DNA of 64,000 nt from Flagellimonas eckloniae (GCF_001413955.1 NZ_LCTZ01000002.1:1-64000), one strand, 5' to 3'. Positions 26,940-36,704 are shown, counted from the first letter of the stretch. Program-made: numbers and translations. Notes: generated from the letters alone by a model not told the origin.

Positions 26940-27341
26940 ATGGATACCTATAAAGAAAAGCTTAGTATTCTTTCTGAGATGATCGCATTCGCACGGGTTG
27001 ACCAATCTTTAAAGGACTCAGAGTATCAATTCTTGGTTGGCGTAGCTTCAAGCTTAGGCGTGGATAAGACCACTTTTGAATTTCTATTGAACGAAAAACC
27101 TTCAAAAACTTTCCTTAAGTCGCAGGCAGAGCGGATTGTACAATTCCATAGATTGTTGCTTCTAATGAATATAGATCAAGAACAACATGAAAAAGAAATG
27201 CTCACCCTTCGAAATATTGGGCTTGCAATGGGACTTCCACCTTCTGGAATTGAGCAGGTCTTTAGTGTAATGCATGAATATCCAAATAAGGTTGTTCCTC
27301 CAGATATATTGATCAATATTTTCAAAGCACATTATAATTAA
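26940..27341 (+). CDS. TerB-like helical protein
   Basis: A 133-residue all-helical protein; I place the start at ATG 26940 rather than an in-frame TTG at 26922. The pattern ILSEMIAFARVDQSLKDSEYQFLVGVASSLGV, with an acidic helix pair about 15-45, and the later LTLRNIGLAMGLPPSGIEQVFSVM, resembles TerB/DjlA N-terminal domains, which bind metal ions at conserved acidic residues. Function is unknown. It stands alone upstream of hsp20, whose regulatory region follows directly. Confidence 0.62.
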   Translation: MDTYKEKLSILSEMIAFARVDQSLKDSEYQFLVGVASSLGVDKTTFEFLLNEKPSKTFLKSQAERIVQFHRLLLLMNIDQEQHEKEMLTLRNIGLAMGLPPSGIEQVFSVMHEYPNKVVPPDILINIFKAHYN

Positions 27342-27368
27342 GTCATTTTGACATGTTTTTAGGTTCAA

Positions 27369-27396
27369 ATAATGCCAAAATGGCATTATAAATGCA
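27369..27396 (+). promoter_or_regulatory. Possible sigma-54 promoter and palindrome upstream of hsp20
   Basis: TGGCA at 27381 and TGCA at 27393 place GG and GC exactly 10 bases apart, the -24/-12 spacing of sigma-54 promoters. The -24 part is the right arm of a perfect 9-bp inverted repeat (ATAATGCCA 27369-27377, TGGCATTAT 27381-27389). Transcription would start near 27407, 49 bases before the hsp20 ATG. Confidence 0.5.
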
Positions 27397-27455
27397 TTGG
27401 TACATGATTTGACTATTGGTAATTGATTTTAATGTTTAATATAAAATGAATCACC

Positions 27456-27881
27456 ATGAGTATAGTAAAAAGAAATAATGTGTTTTTCCCATCCTTAATG
27501 AATGATCTTTTAAGACCGGATTGGTTTGGCGGGACTGAAAATTGGAACACCAACTTTCCGGCAGTAAACATCAAAGACAATACAGAAGGTTTTGAATTGG
27601 AATTAGCCGTTCCTGGTCTTAAAAAAGATGATTTTAAAGTGGAAGTGGATAATGATATTTTGACCATATCCAGTGAAATTACTTCTGAAAACAAGGAAAC
27701 AAAGGACAATTACACCAGAAAGGAATTTTCGTTTAGGTCATTTAATCGAGCCTTCACTTTACCGGAAACGGTAGATGGTACCAAAATAGACGCTTCATAT
27801 GAAAATGGAATTTTAAAATTAACCTTACCCAAAAAAGATGAGGCATTGCCAAAACCAAAGCGATTAATTTCGATAGGGTAG
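27456..27881 (+). CDS. Small heat-shock protein (Hsp20/alpha-crystallin)
   Basis: A 141-residue ATP-independent chaperone that holds unfolding proteins. The alpha-crystallin domain spans about 35-130: PAVNIKDNTEGFELELAVPGLKKDDFKVEVDN, then REFSFRSFNRAFTLPETVD-like strand region and ENGILKLTLPKK near the end with the domain-closing G-x-L motif. The C-terminal tail ends KPKRLISIG with an I-x-I assembly motif. It may be controlled by a sigma-54 type promoter upstream and is followed by a strong terminator. Confidence 0.95.
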   Translation: MSIVKRNNVFFPSLMNDLLRPDWFGGTENWNTNFPAVNIKDNTEGFELELAVPGLKKDDFKVEVDNDILTISSEITSENKETKDNYTRKEFSFRSFNRAFTLPETVDGTKIDASYENGILKLTLPKKDEALPKPKRLISIG

Positions 27882-27951
27882 TAGCTACAAAGCATAAATT
27901 ATCAAAAGAACACCAAGTTAAGTGTTTCATGATGGTTGGTTAGTTGGTGGG

Positions 27952-27993
27952 AGCGCGTTTTTAGAGTTTATATCTAGAAGCGCGCTTTTTTTC
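27952..27993 (+). terminator. Intrinsic terminator after hsp20
   Basis: A 14-bp stem (27952-27965 with 27973-27986, two G-T wobbles, GC core AGCGCG/CGCGCT) followed by T7. The T-tract serves the plus strand only; convergent uvrB ends next to it. Confidence 0.88.
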
Positions 27994-27994
27994 T

Positions 27995-29983
27995 TTAATC
28001 CTGATTCTGCAATACCTTTATTTCATCTCTCAATTTCGCAGCTTCCATAAAGTTTAATTCTTTGGCAGCTTTTTCCATTGCTTTCCGTTTATCCCGGATC
28101 ATTTTTTCTTTTTGATTCTGGGTAAGATATTCTAAATCCGGCTCCGCGGCACGCAATTCTTCTTTTTGAAAATGGTATGTAGAGACGGAATTTTTTGCCA
28201 AAGCACTATCAAGGCCTTTGTTCAAAGCTTTGGGTACCATATTATGTTTTTTATTATATGCTATTTGTTTTTCCCTACGATAATTGGTTTCATCAATGGT
28301 TTTCTGCATACTTTCGGTAATGTTATCAGCATACATAATGGCCTTTCCGTTTAGGTTACGGGCGGCCCTACCCACGGTCTGGGTCAATGACCTGTTACTA
28401 CGTAAAAATCCCTCTTTATCAGCGTCCAATATTGCCACAAGTGAAACTTCTGGTAAATCCAACCCTTCTCTTAAAAGGTTTACACCAATAAGTACATCAA
28501 AAATACCTTTCCTCAAATCTTGCATGATTTCAACACGTTCAAGCGTATCCACATCACTGTGAATGTAACGGCACCGAACATCTATTCGAGTCAAATATTT
28601 TGCCAGTTCCTCAGCCATTCGTTTGGTTAATGTGGTCACCAAAGTTCGTTCATCAGCTTCTACTCTTTGTTGAATTTCTTCCACCAAATCATCTATTTGG
28701 TTCTGGCTTGGGCGAACCTCAATAATAGGATCTAATAACCCCGTTGGTCTAATTACCTGTTCTACATAAACTCCCTGGCTTAGCTGCAGTTCATAGTCGG
28801 CGGGAGTGGCACTTACATGGATAGCTTGGTTTTGCAATACTTCAAACTCCTCAAACTTCAGAGGTCTATTATCCATTGCCGCCGGCAAACGAAATCCATA
28901 TTCAACCAAATTTTCCTTTCTAGAACGGTCGCCTCCATACATGGCATGAACTTGAGGAATAGTGACATGGCTTTCATCAATAATCATTAAGTAATCCTCC
29001 GGAAAATAATCCAACAGACAGAATGGTCTGGTTCCGGGCTCTCTACCATCCAAGTATCTGGAATAGTTTTCAATTCCAGAACAATAACCCAGTTCCCGTA
29101 TCATTTCCAGGTCGAAATTGGTACGCTCCTCCAAACGCTTTGCCTCAAGTGGCCTACCAATTTCTTTAAAATAATCTATTTGTTTTACCAAATCATCTTG
29201 AATCTGATGAATGGCATTTTGGAGGATATCCGGAGAGGTCACGAACATGTTTGCCGGATAAATATTTAATGACTCATATATTTCAATCACTTTATTGTTG
29301 AATGGGTCTAGGGCTTCAATTTCTTCAATCTCATCTCCAAAAAAGTGGATTCTATAGGCATGGTCGGCATAACTTGGAAATACGTCCACCACATCTCCCT
29401 TAACCCTGAAATTACCATTTCTAAAATCAGCAGTTGTCCTAGAATAAAGACTTTGCACCAATTGTTTCAAGAATTTTGTTCTAGCTATAACCTGATCTTT
29501 ATGAATGGAGATTACATTCTTTTGAAATTCCACAGGGTTTCCGATACCGTATAAACAAGATACTGATGCCACAACAAGAACATCTCTACGGCCTGATAGC
29601 AATGAAGAAGTGGCACTTAATCTTAGTTTTTCAATATCTTCATTGATAGACAAATCTTTTTCGATGTATAAACCGCTTGTTGGAATGTAGGCTTCTGGTT
29701 GATAATAATCATAGTAGGAAACAAAATATTCAATGGCGTTTTTTGGAAAAAACTGCTTAAACTCAGAATAGAGTTGGGCTGCAAGTGTTTTGTTGTGTGC
29801 CAGCACCAATGTAGGTCGCTGTACAGTTTCAATAACATTGGCAACGGTGAATGTTTTTCCAGAACCTGTTACACCAAGTAGGGTCTGATGTGTTTCTTTT
29901 TCCTTAATACCATCTACCAACTGTTTTATGGCCTGGGGTTGATCTCCTGTCGGTTTGAATTCTGATACGATTTCGAATTTCAT
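27995..29983 (-). CDS. uvrB: Excinuclease ABC subunit B
   Basis: UvrB is the damage-verifying helicase of nucleotide excision repair. Walker A GVTGSGKT is near residue 38, the beta-hairpin region YYDYYQPEAYIP follows at about 92, then DESHVTIPQ (Walker B region), the helicase C domain with LREGLDLPEVSLVAILDADKEGFLRS and TQTVGRAARN, and the C-terminal UVR motif that contacts UvrC/UvrA (KAAKELNFMEAAKLRDEI). At 662 residues it is full length. It is a single gene on the minus strand, convergent with hsp20. Confidence 0.98.
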   Translation of the reverse strand: MKFEIVSEFKPTGDQPQAIKQLVDGIKEKETHQTLLGVTGSGKTFTVANVIETVQRPTLVLAHNKTLAAQLYSEFKQFFPKNAIEYFVSYYDYYQPEAYIPTSGLYIEKDLSINEDIEKLRLSATSSLLSGRRDVLVVASVSCLYGIGNPVEFQKNVISIHKDQVIARTKFLKQLVQSLYSRTTADFRNGNFRVKGDVVDVFPSYADHAYRIHFFGDEIEEIEALDPFNNKVIEIYESLNIYPANMFVTSPDILQNAIHQIQDDLVKQIDYFKEIGRPLEAKRLEERTNFDLEMIRELGYCSGIENYSRYLDGREPGTRPFCLLDYFPEDYLMIIDESHVTIPQVHAMYGGDRSRKENLVEYGFRLPAAMDNRPLKFEEFEVLQNQAIHVSATPADYELQLSQGVYVEQVIRPTGLLDPIIEVRPSQNQIDDLVEEIQQRVEADERTLVTTLTKRMAEELAKYLTRIDVRCRYIHSDVDTLERVEIMQDLRKGIFDVLIGVNLLREGLDLPEVSLVAILDADKEGFLRSNRSLTQTVGRAARNLNGKAIMYADNITESMQKTIDETNYRREKQIAYNKKHNMVPKALNKGLDSALAKNSVSTYHFQKEELRAAEPDLEYLTQNQKEKMIRDKRKAMEKAAKELNFMEAAKLRDEIKVLQNQD

Positions 29984-30025
29984 TGCTTAAAATTACAAAG
30001 CAAAATGGAGACTTGGGAAAAAAAT

Positions 30026-32725
30026 CTAGCGCTTTAGGGCAAAATAACCTTTAAAGACCCTACCGTCTTCTAAACTGGCCTTAAACCAATAACTGGATGA
30101 TGGAAGTTCTCCTCCTGAACTATTACATCCGTCCCAACCGTCACTTTTTGGACTAATTTGGGTAATTAATGTTCCAAAACGGTCGTATATAGATATTAGG
30201 CTCATGGCCTGTACCTGATCATCTGCTCCTAGCAATTGCCAAGTATCATGTTCATTATCACCGTTGGGAGTAAAAAATTTGGGATAACCTAATATAGAAA
30301 TCTGTTTTTCACTAACGCCACAACCATTTTTATCATTTACATAAACTGTCCTAAAACCGGCAATGACATCTTCAAATAATGGATCATCTTGATAAACTAA
30401 ACCGTCCAATGAATATTCATAATCGCCATCACCCTCTACAATGACCATTACAGTATTATTTTCTGAAAAGTCAGTAATATCAATTGATACAAAGATAGCA
30501 GGACTGGAGGGGAAAATGGTAAACTCCTTTGTGGTGAAACAATTTGTAGTTTGGTTATTCTGGACATAGGAATACCCTATTTCCAAAACAAAATCCCCAG
30601 CTTGCTCAACTGCTATCGAGGAACCACTTTCTAATGATACCAAATCAGAACCATCTTTGTAATACCAGTTATATAGATCATAACCCAATGGAGCATTTAA
30701 ATGCAATGGTTCTCCATTGGTGCACCAGTTAAACTCTTCTGGGAATGTAAACGAAGGAGAAGGGTTTAAGATCAATTCAATTTCTTCCACATTTTGGCAT
30801 TCATTATTGTTTTCTAGTCTAGCAAAAATGGTTTCTGGCTGGGACCCATAGTTTGCTGGCAGTGCATTTAGTTTCAAACCTGCATCTTCCCGTGTTTCGT
30901 AAAAACTTACTTCCAAACCGGGGAATGCCTGTCTGATTTGGTCTAAATCAAAAGTTCCCTCTAGAATGTCGTCTTCTGGATTATCATCACATCCGTAAAA
31001 CGTTTTTGGGGTACTACTACCGATTGCAGTAGAAACAACGCTCAGATTGATTTCAGATGAATCTCCACAGTTTCTTTCGTTCATTACACGATAATAAACC
31101 GTTTGGGAAAATGGGTTTATATTTTGATATCTAACTGGGTCGGAGATTGGAAGGTCGTTTGTTAAATCAGAAATACTTTCATAAAAAGTATAGGTGAATC
31201 CACTATTTGTACTTATCTGCTCTAAGTTAATTGCAGTCAATCCGTCGGTTGAATTGACCATGTCTACATCACATTGTACTAAATTGACCGGATTGGGTAT
31301 AGGAATAGGAATTATTTCGATTATGGCTTCCCCGTTTATTACACATTCTTTGGGGTCAGCTGGAATAATCTCTAAGGAATACTCGCCTGAATCGGTAAGT
31401 CTTGCGGAGGGTATTACAAGCTCATGAGAGGTATTTGGCAGTAAAACTCCATTCTTTTTCCAAATGTAGGCTGCCCCCGATGAAAAATCCACTCCTAATC
31501 TTAGCTCTTCGGTTTCACAAATAGATGCCGAGCTTTCCTGAGTTCCATCTTCATTTCTAAAAAGCCCTGCTTTAAAGAAAAAAGATTGAATAAATGGAGG
31601 AAGTCCTTGATTCCCAATTTTTCCTTCCAGAGAAATGGCATTGTGTTGATAGTTGGCAGCGGTACCTCCCTCATTTGGGTTGTGGATAACTCCAAGAAAT
31701 TTTGTTCCTGTAAGGTACTCCTCGGCTATGGTTCTATAGATTTTACCATTGTAGCCCAATTGAAGGGCAGATCTAAATGTTTCCCTTCTATCTAGTTCAA
31801 CAACTTGGAAGGTTGTCAAATCCAATTGAAATAGTGAAGAGTTGTAGGGGTCATCTATTTCTCCTGAGGCATTATTTGAGGCATTTACATATAAAAATTG
31901 TTGGTTCTGTGAAAACTCAACGCCATAGGGAAATCGGTTACTTCCTGGGATATTGATTTGAACGGGATTGGATGTGGTTCCGGTAGCCACATCAAAATCA
32001 AGCAAGTAAAGACCACTCATGGAATTTGCACATGCAACCTTAGTACCATCTGGTGAAAATTTAAGATATCCTCTAGAATCAGTAATTTGAAGTTCTGGAA
32101 AGCTACTGATTACCGGTGTGCTGTTTATGCCATTTGGTCCTACCTCATAGGCGTAAAAGGTATTAAAGTTAAAGTCATCGTCTCCAGCTGGCGCCAAGGT
32201 AACCACCCATACTGACCTATTTGAGCAATCCTTGAGTACGGCAGTAATTTTTTCGGAACTGAAATCCAAAAGATTGATATTCTTTCTACGTACATAACCT
32301 TGACCTCCATTGGATTCGAGATCTACTTCTGAGTAGTTAAACCCAAAATTACTATCACTCTCATTGGTTGAAGTATCTACTGTGAAAATATATTGAATGC
32401 TGGGATCTTCGGGTTTTGGGACAATCAAGGCAGATTGTGTACTTGAAGAATCCCCATAAAGCCCAGTACCATTGGCAATAACATCGTGATTGGCATTATA
32501 TACTGTACGTCCATCGGTATATAATAACAAATTCCCTTCCTGATCGGATATGGATGCACAGCCTTCAAGAGTATTCAATTTTCCATCTGTAAGTGCTGTG
32601 GTACTTCCATCTTCATTAAAGCGCAAGCCAGCCCCATTTCCAAAATACCAATAGGTTGACTCTCCTTGGCTATATCCAAGAAATACAATTAAAAATACAA
32701 AAACAGTAAGTAGTGTTCTTAGCAT
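30026..32725 (-). CDS. Type IX secreted protein with N-terminal propeller-like region and type-B sorting domain
   Basis: An 899-residue secreted protein. A signal peptide ends FLGYSQ. Residues about 20-390 have repeated blades (WYFGNGAGLRFN, GYLKFSPDGTKVACANS, PYGVEFSQNQQFLYVN) and look like a beta-propeller. Ig-like segments follow. The last 85 residues are the gliding-motility type-B domain (FFTPNGDNEHDTWQL, SIYDRFGTLI, WDGCNSSGGELPSSSYWFKA, GYFALKR), so it is exported by the type IX system. Probably an adhesin or surface-matrix protein. It starts 27 bases after the ABC permease gene and may be read with it. Confidence 0.88.
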   Translation of the reverse strand: MLRTLLTVFVFLIVFLGYSQGESTYWYFGNGAGLRFNEDGSTTALTDGKLNTLEGCASISDQEGNLLLYTDGRTVYNANHDVIANGTGLYGDSSSTQSALIVPKPEDPSIQYIFTVDTSTNESDSNFGFNYSEVDLESNGGQGYVRRKNINLLDFSSEKITAVLKDCSNRSVWVVTLAPAGDDDFNFNTFYAYEVGPNGINSTPVISSFPELQITDSRGYLKFSPDGTKVACANSMSGLYLLDFDVATGTTSNPVQINIPGSNRFPYGVEFSQNQQFLYVNASNNASGEIDDPYNSSLFQLDLTTFQVVELDRRETFRSALQLGYNGKIYRTIAEEYLTGTKFLGVIHNPNEGGTAANYQHNAISLEGKIGNQGLPPFIQSFFFKAGLFRNEDGTQESSASICETEELRLGVDFSSGAAYIWKKNGVLLPNTSHELVIPSARLTDSGEYSLEIIPADPKECVINGEAIIEIIPIPIPNPVNLVQCDVDMVNSTDGLTAINLEQISTNSGFTYTFYESISDLTNDLPISDPVRYQNINPFSQTVYYRVMNERNCGDSSEINLSVVSTAIGSSTPKTFYGCDDNPEDDILEGTFDLDQIRQAFPGLEVSFYETREDAGLKLNALPANYGSQPETIFARLENNNECQNVEEIELILNPSPSFTFPEEFNWCTNGEPLHLNAPLGYDLYNWYYKDGSDLVSLESGSSIAVEQAGDFVLEIGYSYVQNNQTTNCFTTKEFTIFPSSPAIFVSIDITDFSENNTVMVIVEGDGDYEYSLDGLVYQDDPLFEDVIAGFRTVYVNDKNGCGVSEKQISILGYPKFFTPNGDNEHDTWQLLGADDQVQAMSLISIYDRFGTLITQISPKSDGWDGCNSSGGELPSSSYWFKASLEDGRVFKGYFALKR

Positions 32726-32752
32726 TTGATGTTTGTCAAACGCTACAATATA

Positions 32753-33586
32753 CTATAAATCACGCTTTTTCAATAGCGCATAGGATAAATAGATGAAAAC
32801 ACCAGTCCAAAAGATGACAATTAAAAACTCGTACCAATACACTGCGTAATCAAATTGCATTTTTTCTCCAATTTGCTCTCCTATATTCTGAACAGCAGAA
32901 AGCCGTGTGACAGGCTCCTTTATCAAATTCATCATGGATTCCAATGGAAAGAAGTCTTTAACAAGTTTTGCGTTTGGCCAGCTCATAACCTTCCATCCCA
33001 ACAATCCAAAAACCAATTGTTCAAGAATTACCCATAGGATCAAAAAGCCTAAAGCAAACGCAGATCGCTTCACAAAAATTCCTAGAAAAAGGCAAAATGA
33101 AAAGAAACCAACCAGTTTAACAAAGAATGCCAACAAGAATTCCAAGTCAGAAAAAATGATCGAAAACTCGTTGTAATCAGAATAAATAAGTCCCAAAATC
33201 AGTGAAACTATAAAAACAAATACGGTAGAAATGAAGGAAAAGGATATCACCGTAAGAAACTTTGAAAGAATAAATTCTTTCTTGGACAGTCCATCTATTA
33301 AATTTTGTTTGATTGTTTTATTACTGTATTCGTTCGCCATCATGGAAACAATCACAATTGCCAAAAACAACTTAAAAAAAGCGGTTACATAGGTGTTAAA
33401 ATGCCAGATGTAAGGGAAATTGAAAATTCCTTGGTCCGCCAAATGGAATTTTACTGGGCCTATGTCAAATTTTATTGCTGCTATAAGTGCAATAGATGTC
33501 AATAAAAGAAAATAGGAGGTAATCAATATTTTACTTGCCCTATTGTTCCAAAGTTTTATGAATTCTATATGTAATAAACGTACCAT
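32753..33586 (-). CDS. ABC-2 type transporter permease
   Basis: A 277-residue membrane protein with six predicted helices, typical of ABC-2 permeases of the Bce/NatB-like exporter class. It follows the ATPase gene by 11 bases, so the two make one exporter. The segment WHFNTYVTAFFKLFLAIVIVSMMANEYSNKTIKQNLIDGLSKKEF is the cytoplasmic coupling region that contacts the ATPase in this family. Substrate unknown; such exporters carry lipids, peptides or sodium. Confidence 0.9.
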   Translation of the reverse strand: MVRLLHIEFIKLWNNRASKILITSYFLLLTSIALIAAIKFDIGPVKFHLADQGIFNFPYIWHFNTYVTAFFKLFLAIVIVSMMANEYSNKTIKQNLIDGLSKKEFILSKFLTVISFSFISTVFVFIVSLILGLIYSDYNEFSIIFSDLEFLLAFFVKLVGFFSFCLFLGIFVKRSAFALGFLILWVILEQLVFGLLGWKVMSWPNAKLVKDFFPLESMMNLIKEPVTRLSAVQNIGEQIGEKMQFDYAVYWYEFLIVIFWTGVFIYLSYALLKKRDL

Positions 33587-33597
33587 TCGTTTTTTGA

Positions 33598-34494
33598 TTA
33601 GTTGTTTTTGGTCAAGGTTAAAAATTGTTCTTCCAAACTTTCTTTGCGTTTTACAAGATGTGAGAGTACCATGCCCTTGTCAAACAGCATTTTGTTCAGC
33701 TCTTCGGCATTCATTTCCTCTTTTAAGAAAGCAGTTAAAGTGCCATTCTCCTTAATGATTTTTCCAAAACTGGCATTCTTTTCCAAAAGTGCCTGCAGTT
33801 TCTCCATATCGGCGGTACGCAATTCAAAAAAGCCGTGACTTGCCAACATGCTATCAACCGGACCGGAGTAGAGTTTTTCACCTTTTCGAAGGATTACAAC
33901 ATGGGAACATACTTTTTCAACCTCGTCCAGTAAGTGGGATGCCAATAAAATTGTTGTGCCCTGACCAGCTATTTTTTTAATGATCTCTCTAATTTGATGA
34001 ATTCCCTGAGGATCCAACCCGTTAGTGGGCTCGTCAAGAATAAGGATTTCTGGGTCATTGAGCAGGGCGGAAGCAATGGCCAAGCGTTGCTTCATTCCCA
34101 AGGAGTAGGTTCTGAACTTACTGTCTTTTCGCTCCCAAAGACCAACAAGCTCCAATTTTTCTTGGATTTTGGTTTCAGGGACTTCTTTTATTTTACAGAC
34201 CAGTTTCAAGTTTTGTATAGCGGTCATGTAGGGATAAAAGTTGGGGCGTTCTATAATGGCGCCTACCTTTTTCAAGGCTTCATGTGTGGAAGTATTTCCG
34301 TTGAACCAACTAAACTCACCTGAAGTTCTATTGACCACATTTAAAATAATGCCTAAAGTAGTAGATTTACCACTGCCATTTGGCCCCAAAATACCATAGA
34401 CATTTCCTTTTTCTATAGTAAATGATAAATCTTTTACTGCGGTGAGGTAACCAAATTTTTTGGTAAGATTACTTACGGATAGTATTGTCTCCAA
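33598..34494 (-). CDS. ABC transporter ATP-binding protein
   Basis: A 298-residue ATPase with Walker A GPNGSGKST (near residue 38), Q-loop region, ABC signature YSLGMKQRLAIASAL, Walker B LILDEPTNGLDP and H-loop SHLLDEVE. A C-terminal domain of about 75 residues follows, as in CcmA/NatA-type exporters. It is the first gene of the ATPase-permease pair. The 75-base gap to the divergent kinase-like gene should hold both promoters, but I see no perfect TAnnTTTG in it. Confidence 0.94.
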   Translation of the reverse strand: METILSVSNLTKKFGYLTAVKDLSFTIEKGNVYGILGPNGSGKSTTLGIILNVVNRTSGEFSWFNGNTSTHEALKKVGAIIERPNFYPYMTAIQNLKLVCKIKEVPETKIQEKLELVGLWERKDSKFRTYSLGMKQRLAIASALLNDPEILILDEPTNGLDPQGIHQIREIIKKIAGQGTTILLASHLLDEVEKVCSHVVILRKGEKLYSGPVDSMLASHGFFELRTADMEKLQALLEKNASFGKIIKENGTLTAFLKEEMNAEELNKMLFDKGMVLSHLVKRKESLEEQFLTLTKNN

Positions 34495-34569
34495 AGTCGG
34501 AATCGTTTTTTGATTTGTTTATAGTAACTTGACGAGGTATAATGGATTTTGTTACAAAATAGCGAAAGA

Positions 34570-35649
34570 ATGTCCGAGGAAAAATTAATGTCAAAGAAAA
34601 AACCGGCCTATCCCATCAACAAAAAGTTGGATGGATACCTTCATAGATATAATAGAAAAATTGAAATCCCAATTTTTTATGACGATTTGCTGAGGTTCTC
34701 TGGTTCGGTGGTTGTGTATGATTCTGAAGGGGCTGATACGCTTTGGGTAAGGGTATTTTATTCCGAATTTGATCGTGAGGAAATTGATTTAAGCCTTAAA
34801 AAAGTCTATTCCATTTTACATTCTGATGGGGGTGATCGCATTTTGGAATATTTAAATGTTGATGCCGTTGATTATTGCACCTTTGGAAACTCAAAACCAT
34901 TTCGTATCAAAGTGCGAAATATTTTGAATGACAACTACACCTATTTTTATGTAAAGAAAACCGATGCCTCAAGAGTTTATGGTTTGGAGTTGGAGCATAT
35001 GCTCTCACCCTATAATCTTAACTTTTTGGTTTTTGGTGATACCTTAATTGAGGAACATATTGCGGGAATTCCTGGAGATGTTTTTATAAATGATGTTTTG
35101 CCGAAATGTACAGAGGCCGAAAAATCCCAATTGGCAAAAGAGTTCGTGAAATTCAATGAGCGATGTATGATACGTTTGTTGGGAGACATGCGATCATATA
35201 ATTATGTGATTGTACCAACCCACGATTTTGATCATGTGGTCTATAAAATAAGAGCCATAGATTTTGACCAGCAATGTTTTGAAGGCAAATTAAAGGTATA
35301 CCGTCCCCAATTTTTCAAGGAAAACTTTCAAATGGTGGAATTGGTTCGTACCAAATTGCAGAAATATTCGGTAGATCAATATAAGATAGAAGAACGATCC
35401 ATAGTAGCTAAACGGATACTGAGTTCGGGCAACCGAATAAAAAGGTTAGTGGGAATTGGTAAAACGGATACAATTTCTTTAGACGAAAATATTGATCAGT
35501 TAAAGCACCAGATATACGACCTCACCAAAGACCTGAATTTTAAGAAATGTACCACTATGGGCCAGGTTTTAGCTCTGGCTTTGGATTTTGTAAAACGCAA
35601 TTACGAAGATGTCAGCTTAAAGCAGATTCTAGACAACAACCAATCTTAA
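34570..35649 (+). CDS. Kinase-fold protein of unknown function (aminoglycoside phosphotransferase-like core)
   Basis: I recognise no named family for this 359-residue protein, but a kinase core is visible. A possible ATP lysine lies in YFYVKK (K129/K130), an acidic helix residue in LELEHML, a hinge at IEEHIAGIPGD, a catalytic loop L-G-D206-M-R-S-Y-N211 (D and N five apart, as in APH and choline kinases) and a metal site I-D231-F-D233. The N-terminal 110 residues are an extra beta-rich domain (VVVYDSEGADTLWVRVFYS); the last 100 are helical. I use ATG 34570; TTG 34549 is also in frame. The 3' end overlaps the convergent next gene by four bases. Substrate cannot be told. Confidence 0.6.
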   Translation: MSEEKLMSKKKPAYPINKKLDGYLHRYNRKIEIPIFYDDLLRFSGSVVVYDSEGADTLWVRVFYSEFDREEIDLSLKKVYSILHSDGGDRILEYLNVDAVDYCTFGNSKPFRIKVRNILNDNYTYFYVKKTDASRVYGLELEHMLSPYNLNFLVFGDTLIEEHIAGIPGDVFINDVLPKCTEAEKSQLAKEFVKFNERCMIRLLGDMRSYNYVIVPTHDFDHVVYKIRAIDFDQQCFEGKLKVYRPQFFKENFQMVELVRTKLQKYSVDQYKIEERSIVAKRILSSGNRIKRLVGIGKTDTISLDENIDQLKHQIYDLTKDLNFKKCTTMGQVLALALDFVKRNYEDVSLKQILDNNQS

Positions 35650-36704
35650 CTCTTCTGCTCCTTATTAAAATACACCAGGTAATAGTACATCTGTTTTTCT
35701 TCGTCCCAGCCTTTTTCAACAAATTTTTCTGCGGATTCTGGGTTGATAAAATCCATTTTTATTTGGATGTTGGTATCTAGATTGATGACGTTTTTGATTT
35801 TTTTCCGAGCATCGGAAACCGCTTTATTGGCAATGTCAAAATTGGAAACATCCTCAATACTGAACTTGGGTCCTTTTTCTACCTTATAATGCTTAAATTC
35901 TGGAATGAGTTCTGGATTTTCCATGACCTCGTTTAAAAAGGAACTTTCCTCAAAGGCATCATTTTTGGCAAAATGATTAACGGCCCGGTTCATGAACATG
36001 ACCTCTTGTTGCTTATCTTCCGCAGGAAGAACCACATCCTTGGCAAAATTCTGACAGAATTTCAAATAGTTTTTAGTGTAGAAATTCTCATCCGTAAGTG
36101 GTGCTAATCCTAAAAAATTCTCCAACCAATACTTAGCATCGTAGCGATTGCTGTCTACAGATAAAACCTTATAACCTTCTTCTTTATCAACATTAAAAAC
36201 AATACAGCCTTTATCCAATTTATTGATATTGATGCCCTGTCGTATTAAAATTTCAAGATTTTGATCTTTCTCCTTAAATTGAAGAAAGTCGTGTTTCAAC
36301 TCACTTTTAAAAATACCTATAGCTTCCGTTTTTTGGTTGTTGATGACCATATCAGAAAAATGAACAATATATACTTCTCCGCTTTTTATATGCGGATGAT
36401 TGGATTGTTCAAAAAGGTGCGTTGTAATTTTTTTTGAAATCTGATGTGATTTTGAAGGGTCTTCAAAAAGTTCTGTAACCGCTTTATAAACTTCATTGAA
36501 CTCAACGTCCACCTCATTGGAAAACTTAAAGTAATTCTCTTCTTTTTCCCTGAAAGGCTTGAAAAAATATTCCTTTAACAATCCAGACATTTCATCATTC
36601 AATGAAAATGGTTCTGCTGATAGAAAAATGGACTCATTTTTACTTTTATTACCAACTCGATGAAGAGAAACACTTTCAATTTGGGCAGGATATAGATTTA
36701 GCAT
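35646..36704 (-). CDS. Nucleoid-associated protein (NdpA/YejK family)
   Basis: A 352-residue protein of the 37-kDa nucleoid-associated family. Visible parts are an N-terminal region with SLHRVGNKSKNESIFLSAEPFSL, the FKSELKHDFLQF block, IDKGCIVFNVD-like strand, and a C-terminal block with YDAKYWLENFLGLAPLTDENFYTKNYLKFC, all arranged as in YejK proteins. In enterobacteria YejK is found on the nucleoid, but its role in Bacteroidota is not known. It overlaps the convergent kinase-like gene by four bases. A 10-bp palindrome AAGTATACTT lies at 36755-36764 in its upstream gap. Confidence 0.8.
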   Translation of the reverse strand: MLNLYPAQIESVSLHRVGNKSKNESIFLSAEPFSLNDEMSGLLKEYFFKPFREKEENYFKFSNEVDVEFNEVYKAVTELFEDPSKSHQISKKITTHLFEQSNHPHIKSGEVYIVHFSDMVINNQKTEAIGIFKSELKHDFLQFKEKDQNLEILIRQGININKLDKGCIVFNVDKEEGYKVLSVDSNRYDAKYWLENFLGLAPLTDENFYTKNYLKFCQNFAKDVVLPAEDKQQEVMFMNRAVNHFAKNDAFEESSFLNEVMENPELIPEFKHYKVEKGPKFSIEDVSNFDIANKAVSDARKKIKNVINLDTNIQIKMDFINPESAEKFVEKGWDEEKQMYYYLVYFNKEQKS

